NCBI RefSeq assembly: GCF_024746795.1
Contig: NZ_CP080524.1
Location: forward strand, 5,000,001-5,064,000
Reading direction: 5' to 3'
Length of the DNA stretch: 64,000 nt
Origin: Mesorhizobium sp. AR10
Lineage (GTDB): Bacteria; Pseudomonadota; Alphaproteobacteria; Rhizobiales; Rhizobiaceae
Shown here: piece by piece, positions 52,828 to 61,657 of the stretch
Numbering within the stretch: position 1 is the stretch's first letter
Layout of the letters: every line of letters starts with the position of its first letter
The notes under the pieces: generated by a model
Database searches by the model: none
The model's input: only the letters and a program-made list of their open reading frames with translations
Told to the model about the DNA's origin: nothing
Position numbers and translations under genes: made by a program

Positions 52828-55160
52828 GGGCCGGTTTCGCATCCCTTTCATTGCTTCTGCTGGTGCTGGGCGTGTCGCCCGCAAGCTCTCAGACAAGCCC
52901 GTTCGACATGTCGACCGAAAAGCCGGCTATTCCCGCACCTGGTCAGCCGGCAACTCCGCCTTCCGCACCCCCAGCCGGTCTGACACCTGCCCAAAGTGGT
53001 ACCGTGCAGCAGACCGGGACATCGGCGCGACGATACATCGTCCCATTCGTCGAGCTTGTGTTTTCCGGAGAGTACTCGCAGCGCTCCTGGTCAATTTTTC
53101 TGACGCCGGAACAGGCGGCGTCGAAGGCTGAGTTTCATCTGGGCTATCAGAACGCTGTCATCGTCGCTCCTGAGGCGTCGCGTTTGAAAGTATTCATCAA
53201 CGGCAGCGAAGTCGTAGACGCGCCGATCGCCTCGTCGGACAATTCTTCCGACATCTCAGTCAGCGTTCCGGCGAAGCTTCTGCATGCCGGGCTGAATGAC
53301 ATTGCCATATCCGCGGTGCAGCGGCATCGCACCGATTGCACCATTGAGTCGACCTATGAACTGTGGACACAAGTCGACACGACCAAGACTTTTCTGTCGT
53401 TTGACGGCCCTGAAGCTGGTCGCTGGAAGCGGGTCGAGGATCTACGCGCGATCGGCGTCGACGAATCCGGCACGACGACCTTCAATCTGATTGTGCCGTC
53501 CATGGGACAGACCATTTCGACATCGCCGGCAGTGCGATTGGGCGAAGCGTTGGCCCTGATTGCCAACATGCCGAATCAGTCCTTCGAGGTCAGCGAGGCC
53601 GGATCGCCGGCGGTCAGGCCCGGTGTGGCGACAATCGTTCTGGGGCCGGCCTCGGAACTCTCAAAAGCACTGGTGAACATACCCGCGGGCGCAGAAGCGG
53701 GGCCGATCGCGACGCTGGTAGACGATCCCAGGCTCGGTCCGTCGACCCTGGTCGTCAGTGGTCCAAACTGGCAAGCTGTCGACATGGCGATCGACGACAT
53801 TGCCAAGCAGGTCGATCGGCCGGCCGGCAGCCTGCGGACCAGCCTTTCCACGCGCGCATGGCGCACGCCTGACGTGCCGATGCTTTTGAGCGCCAGCAGT
53901 TTCAAATTTTCAGAACTGGGCGTGAGCACGCTGGAATTCGCCGGACGCAGACTACGCACCGATTTCGCAGTGGGAGTGCCTTCGGACTTCTATGCCGAGG
54001 CATATGGCGAAGCGACCATCCTGCTGGATGCCGCCTATTCGGAGGAGGTCCTGCCGGGAAGCCACATCGACGTGTATGTTAACGACAACATCGCCGCGAC
54101 GGTACCAATCACGACCTCCGGCGGGGAAATCCTGCGTCATCTGCCGATCAAAGTTACGATGCGGCACTTTAGGCCGGGCGACAACACCATCGCGCTTGAA
54201 GCCATTCTCATGACCCAGGCAGATGCGACTTGTGCGCCTGGTGCGCCGGCACAGGCTAGTCAACGTTTCGTTGTCTTTGACAGCTCTGAGTTCGTGATGC
54301 CGAGCTTCGCGCGTGTCGCCAGGACTCCCAACCTTGCCGCAATCAGCGGAACCGGTTTTCCTTATGGCAGGTCCGAATACGCGATCCCGTTGATCATGGA
54401 TCGCACACAGCCTGAAACTGTTTCCGCTGGGGTGACGCTGATGGCGCGAATGTCGGTGGCCGCAGGGCGCCTTATTCCTGTTGATTCCTCAACTGCGGCC
54501 GCGGCCGTAGGCGACAGGAACGCACTTTTCGTTAGTGCGATTTCGCAAGTGCCGCCTGCTGTGCTGGCGCAGGTTGGCGTTTCGAGCGACAGTTCCTCCA
54601 CCTGGGGCGAGACTGTCGCCTCCATTCACCCGAACACCGAAGCGACATTCGACCAATGGCGTGAAAAGCTGCGTGGCAGCGGCTGGCGCGGCCAGATCAG
54701 TTCGCTTGAGGACTGGATGAGCAGGACCTTCAACATATCGATGAGTTCCTTTCGGATATTTCCTGGCTCCGCCGCGGAATTCACGCCGCAAGGCAGCGCC
54801 AGTCTTGTCGTCGCCCAGGAAGCCAGCCCAGTGGATGGCGGCACCTGGACAGTTGTTACCGCACCTACCGTCGGCGCGTTGCACGATGGGGTTCGTGCGC
54901 TGACGGAACAGGCCACGTGGCGGCAGATGGGGGGGCACCTCACGACGGTCGATGCCGCTGACAACAAGGTAGCCACGGTCGACGTCACGCGTTTCGATTT
55001 CGTTGAGACGCAGCCATTCTCGCTTTCGAACTACCGCCTCATCATTGCCAATTGGCTATCGGCCAATGCTCTATCTTATGCGGTCATATTGACTCTGCTG
55101 TCGATCCTGCTCGGTTTCGCAACAGCCGGCCTGCTGGGTTCGCTGGGCAGGAAAAAGTGA
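52824..55160 (+). CDS. bcsB: Cellulose synthase regulatory subunit BcsB
   Basis: 778 residues: a signal peptide (LLLLVLGVSPASSQ), a long periplasmic region and one C-terminal membrane anchor (LSYAVILTLLSILLGFATAGLLGSLGRKK). The periplasmic part has the expected carbohydrate-binding and ferredoxin-like repeats, for example AEFHLGYQNAVIVAPEASRLKVFINGSEV and GSHIDVYVNDNIAATVPI. The anchor helix packs against BcsA and is needed for synthase activity. It overlaps bcsA by 4 nt and the GH8 gene by 4 nt, so the genes are translationally coupled. Confidence 0.94.
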   Translation: MRAGFASLSLLLLVLGVSPASSQTSPFDMSTEKPAIPAPGQPATPPSAPPAGLTPAQSGTVQQTGTSARRYIVPFVELVFSGEYSQRSWSIFLTPEQAASKAEFHLGYQNAVIVAPEASRLKVFINGSEVVDAPIASSDNSSDISVSVPAKLLHAGLNDIAISAVQRHRTDCTIESTYELWTQVDTTKTFLSFDGPEAGRWKRVEDLRAIGVDESGTTTFNLIVPSMGQTISTSPAVRLGEALALIANMPNQSFEVSEAGSPAVRPGVATIVLGPASELSKALVNIPAGAEAGPIATLVDDPRLGPSTLVVSGPNWQAVDMAIDDIAKQVDRPAGSLRTSLSTRAWRTPDVPMLLSASSFKFSELGVSTLEFAGRRLRTDFAVGVPSDFYAEAYGEATILLDAAYSEEVLPGSHIDVYVNDNIAATVPITTSGGEILRHLPIKVTMRHFRPGDNTIALEAILMTQADATCAPGAPAQASQRFVVFDSSEFVMPSFARVARTPNLAAISGTGFPYGRSEYAIPLIMDRTQPETVSAGVTLMARMSVAAGRLIPVDSSTAAAAVGDRNALFVSAISQVPPAVLAQVGVSSDSSSTWGETVASIHPNTEATFDQWREKLRGSGWRGQISSLEDWMSRTFNISMSSFRIFPGSAAEFTPQGSASLVVAQEASPVDGGTWTVVTAPTVGALHDGVRALTEQATWRQMGGHLTTVDAADNKVATVDVTRFDFVETQPFSLSNYRLIIANWLSANALSYAVILTLLSILLGFATAGLLGSLGRKK

Positions 55161-56212
55161 GACGTTCGGCTCGATGTTTCCTTCTGCTTCTCGCCGCACT
55201 GTTCCCAGTTGTAGCGGTGCAGCCAGCCATGGCGGCTGGCGCAATAACGGCCGGGGAATGGAGCCTTTACAAAGAAAAGTTCCTCGACCCGGCAGGGAGA
55301 ATCGTCGACAACGCCAATGGAAACATCAGTCATAGTGAAGGACAGGGATACGGACTGCTCTTGGCTTATCTTGCCGACAACCGGGGTGATTTCGATCGCA
55401 TCTGGGCGTTTACCCGCACGGAGATGCTGGTACGGGACGACGGACTGGCGGCTTGGAAGTGGGATCCTGGCACGGCACCGCATGTGACCGACACCAACAA
55501 TGCCACCGATGGCGACCTGCTGATTGCCTACGGCCTGGCGCTCGCCGGCTCCGCCTGGCACCGTCCTGATCTCACCGGTTCGGCCATCAACATTGCCACC
55601 GCGCTCGCCGACGGAGGCCTGGAGACGGTGGGCGATCTTGTGCTGCTCAAACCGGGAAATTCGGGTTTCGGAGCCGGCGACCGGGCGGATGGTCCGGTGG
55701 TCAACCCATCCTATTGGGTGTTCGAGGCTCTGCCGGTCATGGCCGAGCTGGTGCCAGACGGCCCCTGGCGTGAGTTGGCCGACAATGGCAAGGCTTTGCT
55801 TGTCCGCAGTATGAAAATCGGCCCGTCGAACTTGCCGCCGGATTGGGTTTCGTTGAAGGCCAAGCCGCGGCCTGCCGACGGTTTCCCTCAGGAATTCAGC
55901 TACAACGCCGTCCGCATCCCGCTCTACCTTGTCCGCTCGGGAAGTCGCGACCGGGCATTGTTGGAGCCATTCCTGGCCCAGATGCCGGATCCAGACGGGC
56001 GCGTACGCATCGTCGATATCGCGACAGGGCAAACCAGGGAACTGCTTGCCGACAATGGCTACCGCATCATTCCCGCGCTCGTGTCCTGCGTGCTCGATGG
56101 CTCGCGATTGGGCGCCGAACTGCAGGCTTTCACGCCGACCGAGTATTATCCCTCGACCCTGCAACTGCTTGCGCTGTCCTATGTGCGACGCCACCACCGA
56201 GAGTGCCTGTGA
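55157..56212 (+). CDS. bcsZ: Glycoside hydrolase family 8 endoglucanase
   Basis: 351 residues from a GTG that overlaps the bcsB stop. The signal peptide is RCFLLLLAALFPVVAVQPAMAA. The GH8 catalytic acid Glu is in NISHSEGQGYGLLLAYLA and the base Asp in NNATDGDLLIAYGLALA. YGLLL and NPSYWVFEALPVMAEL also fit the family. The enzyme trims beta-1,4-glucan in the periplasm and is required for normal cellulose output in related operons. The next gene begins at 56209 inside its stop codon. Confidence 0.93.
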   Translation: MRRSARCFLLLLAALFPVVAVQPAMAAGAITAGEWSLYKEKFLDPAGRIVDNANGNISHSEGQGYGLLLAYLADNRGDFDRIWAFTRTEMLVRDDGLAAWKWDPGTAPHVTDTNNATDGDLLIAYGLALAGSAWHRPDLTGSAINIATALADGGLETVGDLVLLKPGNSGFGAGDRADGPVVNPSYWVFEALPVMAELVPDGPWRELADNGKALLVRSMKIGPSNLPPDWVSLKAKPRPADGFPQEFSYNAVRIPLYLVRSGSRDRALLEPFLAQMPDPDGRVRIVDIATGQTRELLADNGYRIIPALVSCVLDGSRLGAELQAFTPTEYYPSTLQLLALSYVRRHHRECL

Positions 56213-58368
56213 AACCGGTGGTGTTCATAACGGCAGGCGTGGTCGCGCTTGGCATATTGGTGATCCGGAACGGCGGCTATTTGGACGCCGCCCCGCCGCC
56301 AGCCTCCGCCGTGACCCAGGCCGCTGGCGCCCAGCACACCGCAGATGATGGCCGCTCCCAGGCCGCATATTCGCAACCGACCAATGTTGCGCAGTTGGCG
56401 CCGGCGACGACCGTGCCCACGCAGCCTAGTAGCGGATCAGTTCCGCCGCCAAAGGTCGATGAGACGGCGCTCCGCTATTTTGCGGCCAAGGGCGACACCA
56501 GACGCCTGGAAGCCGAAATTGCCCGATTGAAGGCGCTCTATCCGGATTGGACGCCGCCGGAAAACCCGCTTGCCGTTCGTCAGGAGGGTGACCCGCAGCT
56601 CGAACAGATGTGGAAGCTCTATTCGGAAGGCAAGCTCGCCGATGTCAGGAAGGCGATTGCCGACAGGCAGACAGCTGAAGCTAGCTGGCAGCCGCCGGCG
56701 GACCTGCTCGACAGGCTGGCGGCCGCGGAGGCCAGGGAGCAGCTGGTCAACGCTTCCGAACTCAAACAATACGATGCCGTGATCCGCATCGGTTCGACCA
56801 ATTCAAGCTTGCTGACATGCGGTGATGTCGATGTCCTGTGGCGTGTTGCCGAGGCCTTTGCGCACACGAACCGCGAGGACCGGGCGCGCGACGCCTACCT
56901 TTACGTCCTCAACAATTGCAAGAAGCCCGAGGAGCGCGTCGCCACGATTCAGAAAGCCCTGCCGCTGCTGTCGCGGCCAAGTCTCGACCAGCTTCTGGCC
57001 AAAGAGCAGAAGGCGGCCGACGGGAAGGGCGAATTTGCAGCGGTTCGCGGCGACATTTCAAGGCAGAGCCTCGCCAATGCCGATGCCGATCCCAAGCTTG
57101 TCGTCGCGCCTGAAGACCTCGCAACCGTCAAGATGCTGGCTCAGGAAGGCGGACTTGCCTCCGACGATTTGCTGCTGGGTTGGTACCATGTGGGCCGCAA
57201 CAATCCCCAGGAAGCAGAAGCCTGGTTCCGCAGGGCCCGTGACAAGGAAAACACTGCGAGCTCCTCGCAGGGCTTGGCACTGGCCCTGATTAACCTGAGC
57301 CGCCCCGCGGATGCCGAGGCCGTCCTCTACCAATGGCGCGACACCAACGATGACATACGGCGCGTCTATCTTGCGGCGGCCGCAAACCTGCTGGCCGTCA
57401 CGCCGCCGGCGCCGCTGAGCGCGGAGGTGCTGCAGCGGATGGTGCAAGAGATTTACGCCGCAAAGGATGCAGCGTCAGCGCAACAGCTCGGCTGGTATGC
57501 TGATGCATTGAACCAGTCCCAAACGGCGGCGCAATGGTTCAAGCTTGCGCTGGATTGGAAGCCGGATGACGAACCATCCGCCTATGGCTTGGCGCTCACA
57601 CGCTGGAAAATCGGCGACAAGGCGGGTGCGCGGGAAATACAGGCCGCCTGGGTAGGGCGATCCGAGCGGATACCGACGGTCAGTGAGCGCAGCATCGAGA
57701 CGGCGGCGGTTGGGAAGGGTACCGAAGCGGGAGCTCGGACGCACGCGCGTGCAAAGCAGGACCAGGCTGAAGATCAGGCAGCTCAAGACCAGGCAGCTAC
57801 CGCCCAGGACACGATACGATCGGGTTCGGGCGCCAGGACAAGAAAGCAGGTCCGAGGTTGCTCGAGCAGCATTGACCCGACCACGCTTGCGCCGAAACAG
57901 GCGCTGACCCTTGGCTGGTGTCTTATGGAGGCCAATCGACCGGTCGAGGCCGCAGCAGCTTTTGAAGCCGCGCTCCACGGCTCCGGCAAGACCCGCACTG
58001 ACGCGGCCTATGGCCAAAGCCTGGCCTATCTGCGCGCCGGACTGTCCGACATGGCGGCGGCGGCGGCGTCCAAAGCGCCGCTCGATCCCGAACGCAGCGT
58101 GGAAGTGAGAACCGCACTGCTCGAGGCGCAAGCGAGCAGCGCTTTCGACCAGGGCCGCTATGTCGAAACGATCATGGCGCTGGACGAGCGCTCGCGCATC
58201 GCGCCCGAGCGCACCGGCCTGATGGTGATGCGTGGCTATGCCTATCTGAAACTAAGACGTTTCAGCGACGCTGAACAGGTTTTCCGCGCCGCCGCTGGCA
58301 CCGGTAATCATGATGCCCTGAGGGGGCTCAACGATGTTAAGGCGGCTCGAGACAGTAAGATCCAGTAG
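56209..58368 (+). CDS. TPR-repeat protein of the cellulose operon
   Basis: 719 residues from a GTG overlapping the GH8 stop. An N-terminal membrane anchor (PVVFITAGVVALGILVIRNGGYL) leads to a Pro/Ala-rich linker and then about a dozen TPR-like helical pairs: ALRYFAAKGDTRRLEAEIARLKALYP, DRARDAYLYVLNNCKKPEERV, LLLGWYHVGRNNPQEAEAWFRRA and LMVMRGYAYLKLRRFSDAEQVFRAAAG. It resembles the periplasmic TPR part of BcsC, but the C-terminal outer-membrane barrel is absent. A Gln/Asp-rich insert with AEDQAAQDQAATAQD lies near 520. It probably links the synthase with an export channel encoded elsewhere. Confidence 0.85.
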   Translation: MKPVVFITAGVVALGILVIRNGGYLDAAPPPASAVTQAAGAQHTADDGRSQAAYSQPTNVAQLAPATTVPTQPSSGSVPPPKVDETALRYFAAKGDTRRLEAEIARLKALYPDWTPPENPLAVRQEGDPQLEQMWKLYSEGKLADVRKAIADRQTAEASWQPPADLLDRLAAAEAREQLVNASELKQYDAVIRIGSTNSSLLTCGDVDVLWRVAEAFAHTNREDRARDAYLYVLNNCKKPEERVATIQKALPLLSRPSLDQLLAKEQKAADGKGEFAAVRGDISRQSLANADADPKLVVAPEDLATVKMLAQEGGLASDDLLLGWYHVGRNNPQEAEAWFRRARDKENTASSSQGLALALINLSRPADAEAVLYQWRDTNDDIRRVYLAAAANLLAVTPPAPLSAEVLQRMVQEIYAAKDAASAQQLGWYADALNQSQTAAQWFKLALDWKPDDEPSAYGLALTRWKIGDKAGAREIQAAWVGRSERIPTVSERSIETAAVGKGTEAGARTHARAKQDQAEDQAAQDQAATAQDTIRSGSGARTRKQVRGCSSSIDPTTLAPKQALTLGWCLMEANRPVEAAAAFEAALHGSGKTRTDAAYGQSLAYLRAGLSDMAAAAASKAPLDPERSVEVRTALLEAQASSAFDQGRYVETIMALDERSRIAPERTGLMVMRGYAYLKLRRFSDAEQVFRAAAGTGNHDALRGLNDVKAARDSKIQ

Positions 58369-58536
58369 CCGCTATATCACTGCGGAGCTGAACACGCTTG
58401 TTCCACTTTTCTTTTCTTCCATGTCAGGTTGTGGCGCAAACGTGCCGCCGAGCTACATCACATTTTGACCCACGGTGAGTGGTCGAATGATCCGGACGGC
58501 CTGGGTCGGTTTGATCGCGTTGCCTGCGAGTAAACC

Positions 58537-59124
58537 TCACCGCGGCTTGCGCATCAGCATCATCCCATAGTGCACGGCCAGAATATCCAGTCCGATCTTG
58601 AGCAGCTTGGTCACCACGTCGCGCGGTTCGCTGCTCTGTTGCGCAAGGCTCTTCACCGACTCGCCAGTACAGCAGACCTTTTGCACCACGCCCGCCACCT
58701 CCCAGTGGCCGAGCGCCCGGGTGGCGTCGGCGTGGGCGCGGCCGGCGGACAGGATGCGGTCGGCGACGCCGCCGCCGAAGCGGCCGCCGTCGACGCGCTC
58801 GGTCCAGGTCATCGGCTTGACGCCATCCTGCGCTGATGAGCGAAAGTCCTCGCGGTAGCGCATGCCCGCCTCGCGCTGCTGGCGCGACAGCGAGGTGATG
58901 CCGGTGACCCGCACGATGCCGCCGGTCGAGGTGTAGCCGTCATTCGACACCTCGTAGACGCGCCGCGCCTCCAGCGTGCCGGTGGCGAGCCGCTTGCGGC
59001 CGAAGGCATCGTCCTTCAGCGCGAAATCATGCCCGACCTCCTTGCGGATGCGCACCTGCTCGGCCTCGCCCCTGGGCAGCTTTGGCGGTTTGGGTTTGGT
59101 TTTCTGGGCGGTTTTTTTGCTCAT
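58537..59124 (-). CDS. DUF6456 domain protein
   Basis: 195 residues from the ATG at 59124. A basic N-terminus (TAQKTKPKPPKLPRGEAEQV) is followed by the DUF6456 core: RYREDFRSSAQDGVKPMTWTERVDGGRFGGGVADRI and LGHWEVAGVVQKVCCTGESVKSLAQQSSEPRDVVTKLLKIGLDILAVHYG, which reads as a helix-turn-helix. DUF6456 proteins occur in alphaproteobacterial chromosomes and prophages, often beside replication and GcrA-like genes. It is presumed to bind DNA. The gene is the last of the minus-strand control module and is separated from it by a palindromic repeat. Confidence 0.8.
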   Translation of the reverse strand: MSKKTAQKTKPKPPKLPRGEAEQVRIRKEVGHDFALKDDAFGRKRLATGTLEARRVYEVSNDGYTSTGGIVRVTGITSLSRQQREAGMRYREDFRSSAQDGVKPMTWTERVDGGRFGGGVADRILSAGRAHADATRALGHWEVAGVVQKVCCTGESVKSLAQQSSEPRDVVTKLLKIGLDILAVHYGMMLMRKPR

Positions 59125-59178
59125 GGGTGGGGTCCTTGTGGAGTTGTGGCCGATGGCTGGCGAGGCTGGCGATCCTTC

Positions 59179-59338
59179 GCGCCCCCCTCTGTCCTGCCGG
59201 ACATCTCCCCCACGAGGGGGGAGATCGGATGTCGCGCCGGCTTTCGCCAATCGCCAACGTTGCGGGAAAGGCGGCGCGGGCGAGGCTGCCAATCTCCCCC
59301 CTTGTGGGGGAGATGTCCGGCAGGACAGAGGGGGGCGC
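59179..59338. repeat. Inverted pair of the 47-nt repeat, pair 1
   Basis: The arm at 59179-59225 (gcgcccccctctgtcctgcc... to ...gggggagat) is the inverse of the arm at 59292-59338 with one mismatch in 47. Each arm itself contains the small palindrome atctcccccn...ggggagat. Between them are 66 nt of unrelated sequence. The same arm is found twice more, at 60310-60356 and 60441-60487. Confidence 0.88.
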
Positions 59339-59366
59339 TGTCCCGCCGACTTGTCGTAGAGGTGCT

Positions 59367-60224
59367 TTACGCCTTCACCAGCGTCACGCTGCGCTTGGCG
59401 ATCAGCTCGCGCATCAGGCGGCGCTCGCGCACCTCGATCGACAGCTGCGCGCTGGAGGGGCAGAACTGCGCGTTGTCGGTCTTGGCCTCGCCGCGGATGA
59501 AGCGCTGGATGGCGGCCTGCACGTCGGCGAGCTCGGCATCCTGCACGGCGGCCAGATAGCCGCGCATCTGCATCTCGACATCAGCCAGGGCGGATTGCGG
59601 GAAGCATGAGAACATCGCCGCCAGCGCTTTGGCCGCCTGCTGCAATTCGGCTGCGGTCATGGGTTTGATCTCCTCGATGATGGTGTTGGCGGCGTCGGTA
59701 TGGGTCTTTGGTTGATGCCAGCCGGGTTTTCTTGGCCTTGGAGTACGCTCTGGAAAAGGCTTGGCGTTTTCGGGGGACAAACGCTGAGCGTTTTCCCGGG
59801 AAAAAGCGGCAGCTTTTTCCTTCTGGTTTCTGGACTCTGGAAGATGCTGTGGCGAAGGGCAGGCATTTGCCACGCCCACGCCTCGTGTTTTCAAGGCCTT
59901 GGCGGCACCGCCGCGCGCGCCGGCGGCAGCCCTCGCCTCGCTTTTGACCATGCTCTTGGCGAGCTCCCGGGTCAGCCGGTTGTGGCAAAGGACGCCATCG
60001 GCGCGCTCGAAGAAGACCAAGAGGTCGGCGCTGATGGCGCGCCACTTCTTGAGCGACATGCGCACCACGCGCGCCAGCCTGGTGTCGTCGTCCGGCAGGC
60101 TGCCGCCGGCATTCCACATCGCCATCAACAGCAGCATGTAGGCGCCGATCTGTTCGGTGGAGAGCTGCAGCGTGTCGCCGACGAAATCGGAGACATAGAG
60201 CTGCATGAACGGCCGCTCGCTCAT
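59367..60224 (-). CDS. DUF1376 domain protein (phage replication-type)
   Basis: 285 residues. The N-terminal 90 residues are a DUF1376 domain: FMQLYVSDFVGDTLQLSTEQIGAYMLLLMAMWNAGGSLPDDDTRLARV, then WRAISADLLVFFERADGVLCHNRLTRELAKS. A basic linker (EARAAAGARGGAAKALKTRG) and a C-terminal helical part (AELQQAAKALAAMFSCFPQSALADVEMQMRGYLAAV) follow. DUF1376 proteins sit in phage and plasmid replication modules near helicase loaders. The start overlaps the stop of the ORF at 60221 (ATGA), so it is translationally coupled. Confidence 0.85.
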   Translation of the reverse strand: MSERPFMQLYVSDFVGDTLQLSTEQIGAYMLLLMAMWNAGGSLPDDDTRLARVVRMSLKKWRAISADLLVFFERADGVLCHNRLTRELAKSMVKSEARAAAGARGGAAKALKTRGVGVANACPSPQHLPESRNQKEKAAAFSRENAQRLSPENAKPFPERTPRPRKPGWHQPKTHTDAANTIIEEIKPMTAAELQQAAKALAAMFSCFPQSALADVEMQMRGYLAAVQDAELADVQAAIQRFIRGEAKTDNAQFCPSSAQLSIEVRERRLMRELIAKRSVTLVKA

Positions 60225-60544
60225 CGTGGCCTCCTGAGCTGGCCGCCACGGTTGCTGCTTGCACCGGAGCAGCTAATTGAAGGTATGCGAAGGCCGCGAT
60301 GAAGGCTCGATCTCCCCCCGTGTGGGGGAGATGTCCGGCAGGACAGAGGGGGGCGCTGTCCCGCCGACCTGTCGATCATTCGGAGTCGCGCATCGCCAGT
60401 TTCGCTCGGCAACGGGGCACAGCGAAGTTGGCGTTCCTTCGCGCCCCCCTCTGCCCTGCCGGGCATCTCCCCCACACGGGGGGAGATTGGCAGCTCCGGC
60501 AGCAGCGCCAGCTCGCCCCAGGACATGCCGCCGGCGGTGCTCAT
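60221..60544 (-). CDS. 107-residue coupled ORF containing a palindromic repeat pair
   Basis: The ATG at 60544 overlaps the stop of the GcrA-like gene (ATGA), and its own stop at 60221 overlaps the DUF1376 start (ATGA). This double coupling argues that it is translated. It begins MSTAGGMSWGELALLPELPI and then reads straight through both arms of the 47-nt repeat (ISPRVGEMPGRAEGG ... SCRTSPPHGGR), ending in GASSNRGGQLRRPR. Only the first 20 and last 25 residues look original. The repeat appears to have inserted in frame. No function can be assigned. Confidence 0.55.
   Translation of the reverse strand: MSTAGGMSWGELALLPELPISPRVGEMPGRAEGGAKERQLRCAPLPSETGDARLRMIDRSAGQRPPLSCRTSPPHGGRSSLHRGLRIPSISCSGASSNRGGQLRRPR
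60310..60487. repeat. Inverted pair of the 47-nt repeat, pair 2
   Basis: Arms at 60310-60356 and 60441-60487 are inverted copies of the element seen at 59179-59338, with 84 nt between them. This pair lies inside the coupled ORF at 60221-60544. Confidence 0.88.
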
Positions 60545-61200
60545 GCCGCCTCCGGCACAGGCCGGCGGAAGCGCGCCTGGTGATAGGTGCAGTAGCTCTT
60601 CAGCGCGCGGGTGCGCAGCCCGCAGCACAGCATGTCCGGCCCCGGCCGGCTGCCGGGGGCGTCGTTGTCGGGGTCTTCCTCCAGCGTCAGGTCGAGCGGC
60701 GCGCGGCAGCGGCCGAACAGGCAGTCGATGAAGCGCATGGCGGCAAAATGCGGCTGGCGCCCGATGACGCGCGGGCGCGGCGCCGGCACCTTGAAGCGAT
60801 AGGCCTCGCCCTCGGGCACCAGGCCTGCCTCGCGCAGGAACAGGCGCGGCGGCAGCCAGGCCGGCCCGGGCAGCTTTGCTTGCGCCGGCAGCTTGGACTG
60901 CCCAGCGGCTTTCACTTGCCCCGGCAGCTTTGCTTGCCCCGGCGGTGCGGCAAGCCTTGCCGGTTTGCCCGCGTGGCCAGCCGCGAATTTTTTCGGCCGG
61001 CCGCCGGACCGGCCGCCCTTGGGGTTGGCAAAGCCGATAGTCTTCAGCGCCTGGTTGCGGTGGACGATGCCGATGATGGCATTGCGTGACACCGGGCTGC
61101 CGCGCAGCGTGGAAAACCGGGTGGCGATCTTCGACGCCGACAGGCCGTCCCTGAGCCAGACGGCGATCTCGTGCAGTTCGGTGTCGGTGTAGGCGGTCAT
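60541..61200 (-). CDS. GcrA-like cell-cycle regulator
   Basis: 219 residues. Residues 1-55 match the GcrA DNA-binding domain (LHEIAVWLRDGLSASKIATRF, then PVSRNAIIGIVHR). The C-terminus has the conserved Cys pattern CLFGRCRAPLD... CCGLR... YCTYHQARF of the RNA-polymerase-binding part. Between them is a long insert with repeated (Q/K)AKLPG units (about 95-130) not found in chromosomal GcrA. GcrA proteins activate sigma70 promoters at methylated GANTC. This copy belongs to a phage-like module and is probably not the essential one. I chose the ATG at 61200; 61212 is an alternative. Confidence 0.8.
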   Translation of the reverse strand: MTAYTDTELHEIAVWLRDGLSASKIATRFSTLRGSPVSRNAIIGIVHRNQALKTIGFANPKGGRSGGRPKKFAAGHAGKPARLAAPPGQAKLPGQVKAAGQSKLPAQAKLPGPAWLPPRLFLREAGLVPEGEAYRFKVPAPRPRVIGRQPHFAAMRFIDCLFGRCRAPLDLTLEEDPDNDAPGSRPGPDMLCCGLRTRALKSYCTYHQARFRRPVPEAA

Positions 61201-61286
61201 GTCGATATCCATTGGTTGCGCGCGGCCACGCGAAGGCACGCCCGGCCCGAGGACCGTGGGTGAAAATCGATGGAGGAGCCGGCCCG

Positions 61287-61652
61287 TCAGGCGGTGCTGG
61301 GGCTCGCGAGGCGCAGCATGGCCGCTTCGGCGGCGTGCCTGGTGGCGGCGGACACCGCCCTGCCCGTGCGCCGGTCGAACAGGATGACGGTGCCGTCCTC
61401 GGTGCGGATGCAGGATGTGCCCTGCGCGAGAGTGCCGGCGGTACCTTCGCCAAAAAGGGTGGCCGGAGCCGGGGGAGGAACGGCTCCGGCCGTTCCGGTC
61501 GCCAGGGGTGACACGACCGGATCCGGGACATCAGCCCCGGTTCTCGTCCAGGCCGGGGAGGAGGACGGCCCGGACGAATGGGAAAGAACGAAGCGCGCGT
61601 TCACGCCGGAAATGATTTTTGGCATGCCGGAAATGATTTTTGCCTCGTTCAT
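61287..61652 (-). CDS. Hypothetical protein divergent from the repressor
   Basis: 121 residues from the ATG at 61652. It starts MNEAKIISGMPKIISGVNAR, a repeated KIISG unit caused by a 17-bp direct repeat in the DNA. The middle is Pro/Ala-rich and of low complexity; the last 45 residues (SCIRTEDGTVILFDRRTGRAVSAATRHAAEAAMLRLASP) look folded. It is transcribed away from the S24 repressor across the operator region, so it is likely repressed by it. The family is not recognised. Confidence 0.6.
   Translation of the reverse strand: MNEAKIISGMPKIISGVNARFVLSHSSGPSSSPAWTRTGADVPDPVVSPLATGTAGAVPPPAPATLFGEGTAGTLAQGTSCIRTEDGTVILFDRRTGRAVSAATRHAAEAAMLRLASPSTA
61605..61642. repeat. 17-bp direct repeat at the start of the hypothetical gene
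   Basis: GCCGGAAATGATTTTTG occurs at 61605-61621 and again at 61626-61642. It lies within the first codons of the gene at 61287 and duplicates a KIISG peptide unit. Confidence 0.85.
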
Positions 61653-61657
61653 GGTTT

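Noticed and set aside
59179..60487. Composite transposon bounded by inverted 47-nt repeats
   Set aside because: No transposase, no target-site duplication visible, and the interior holds an ordinary coupled gene module.
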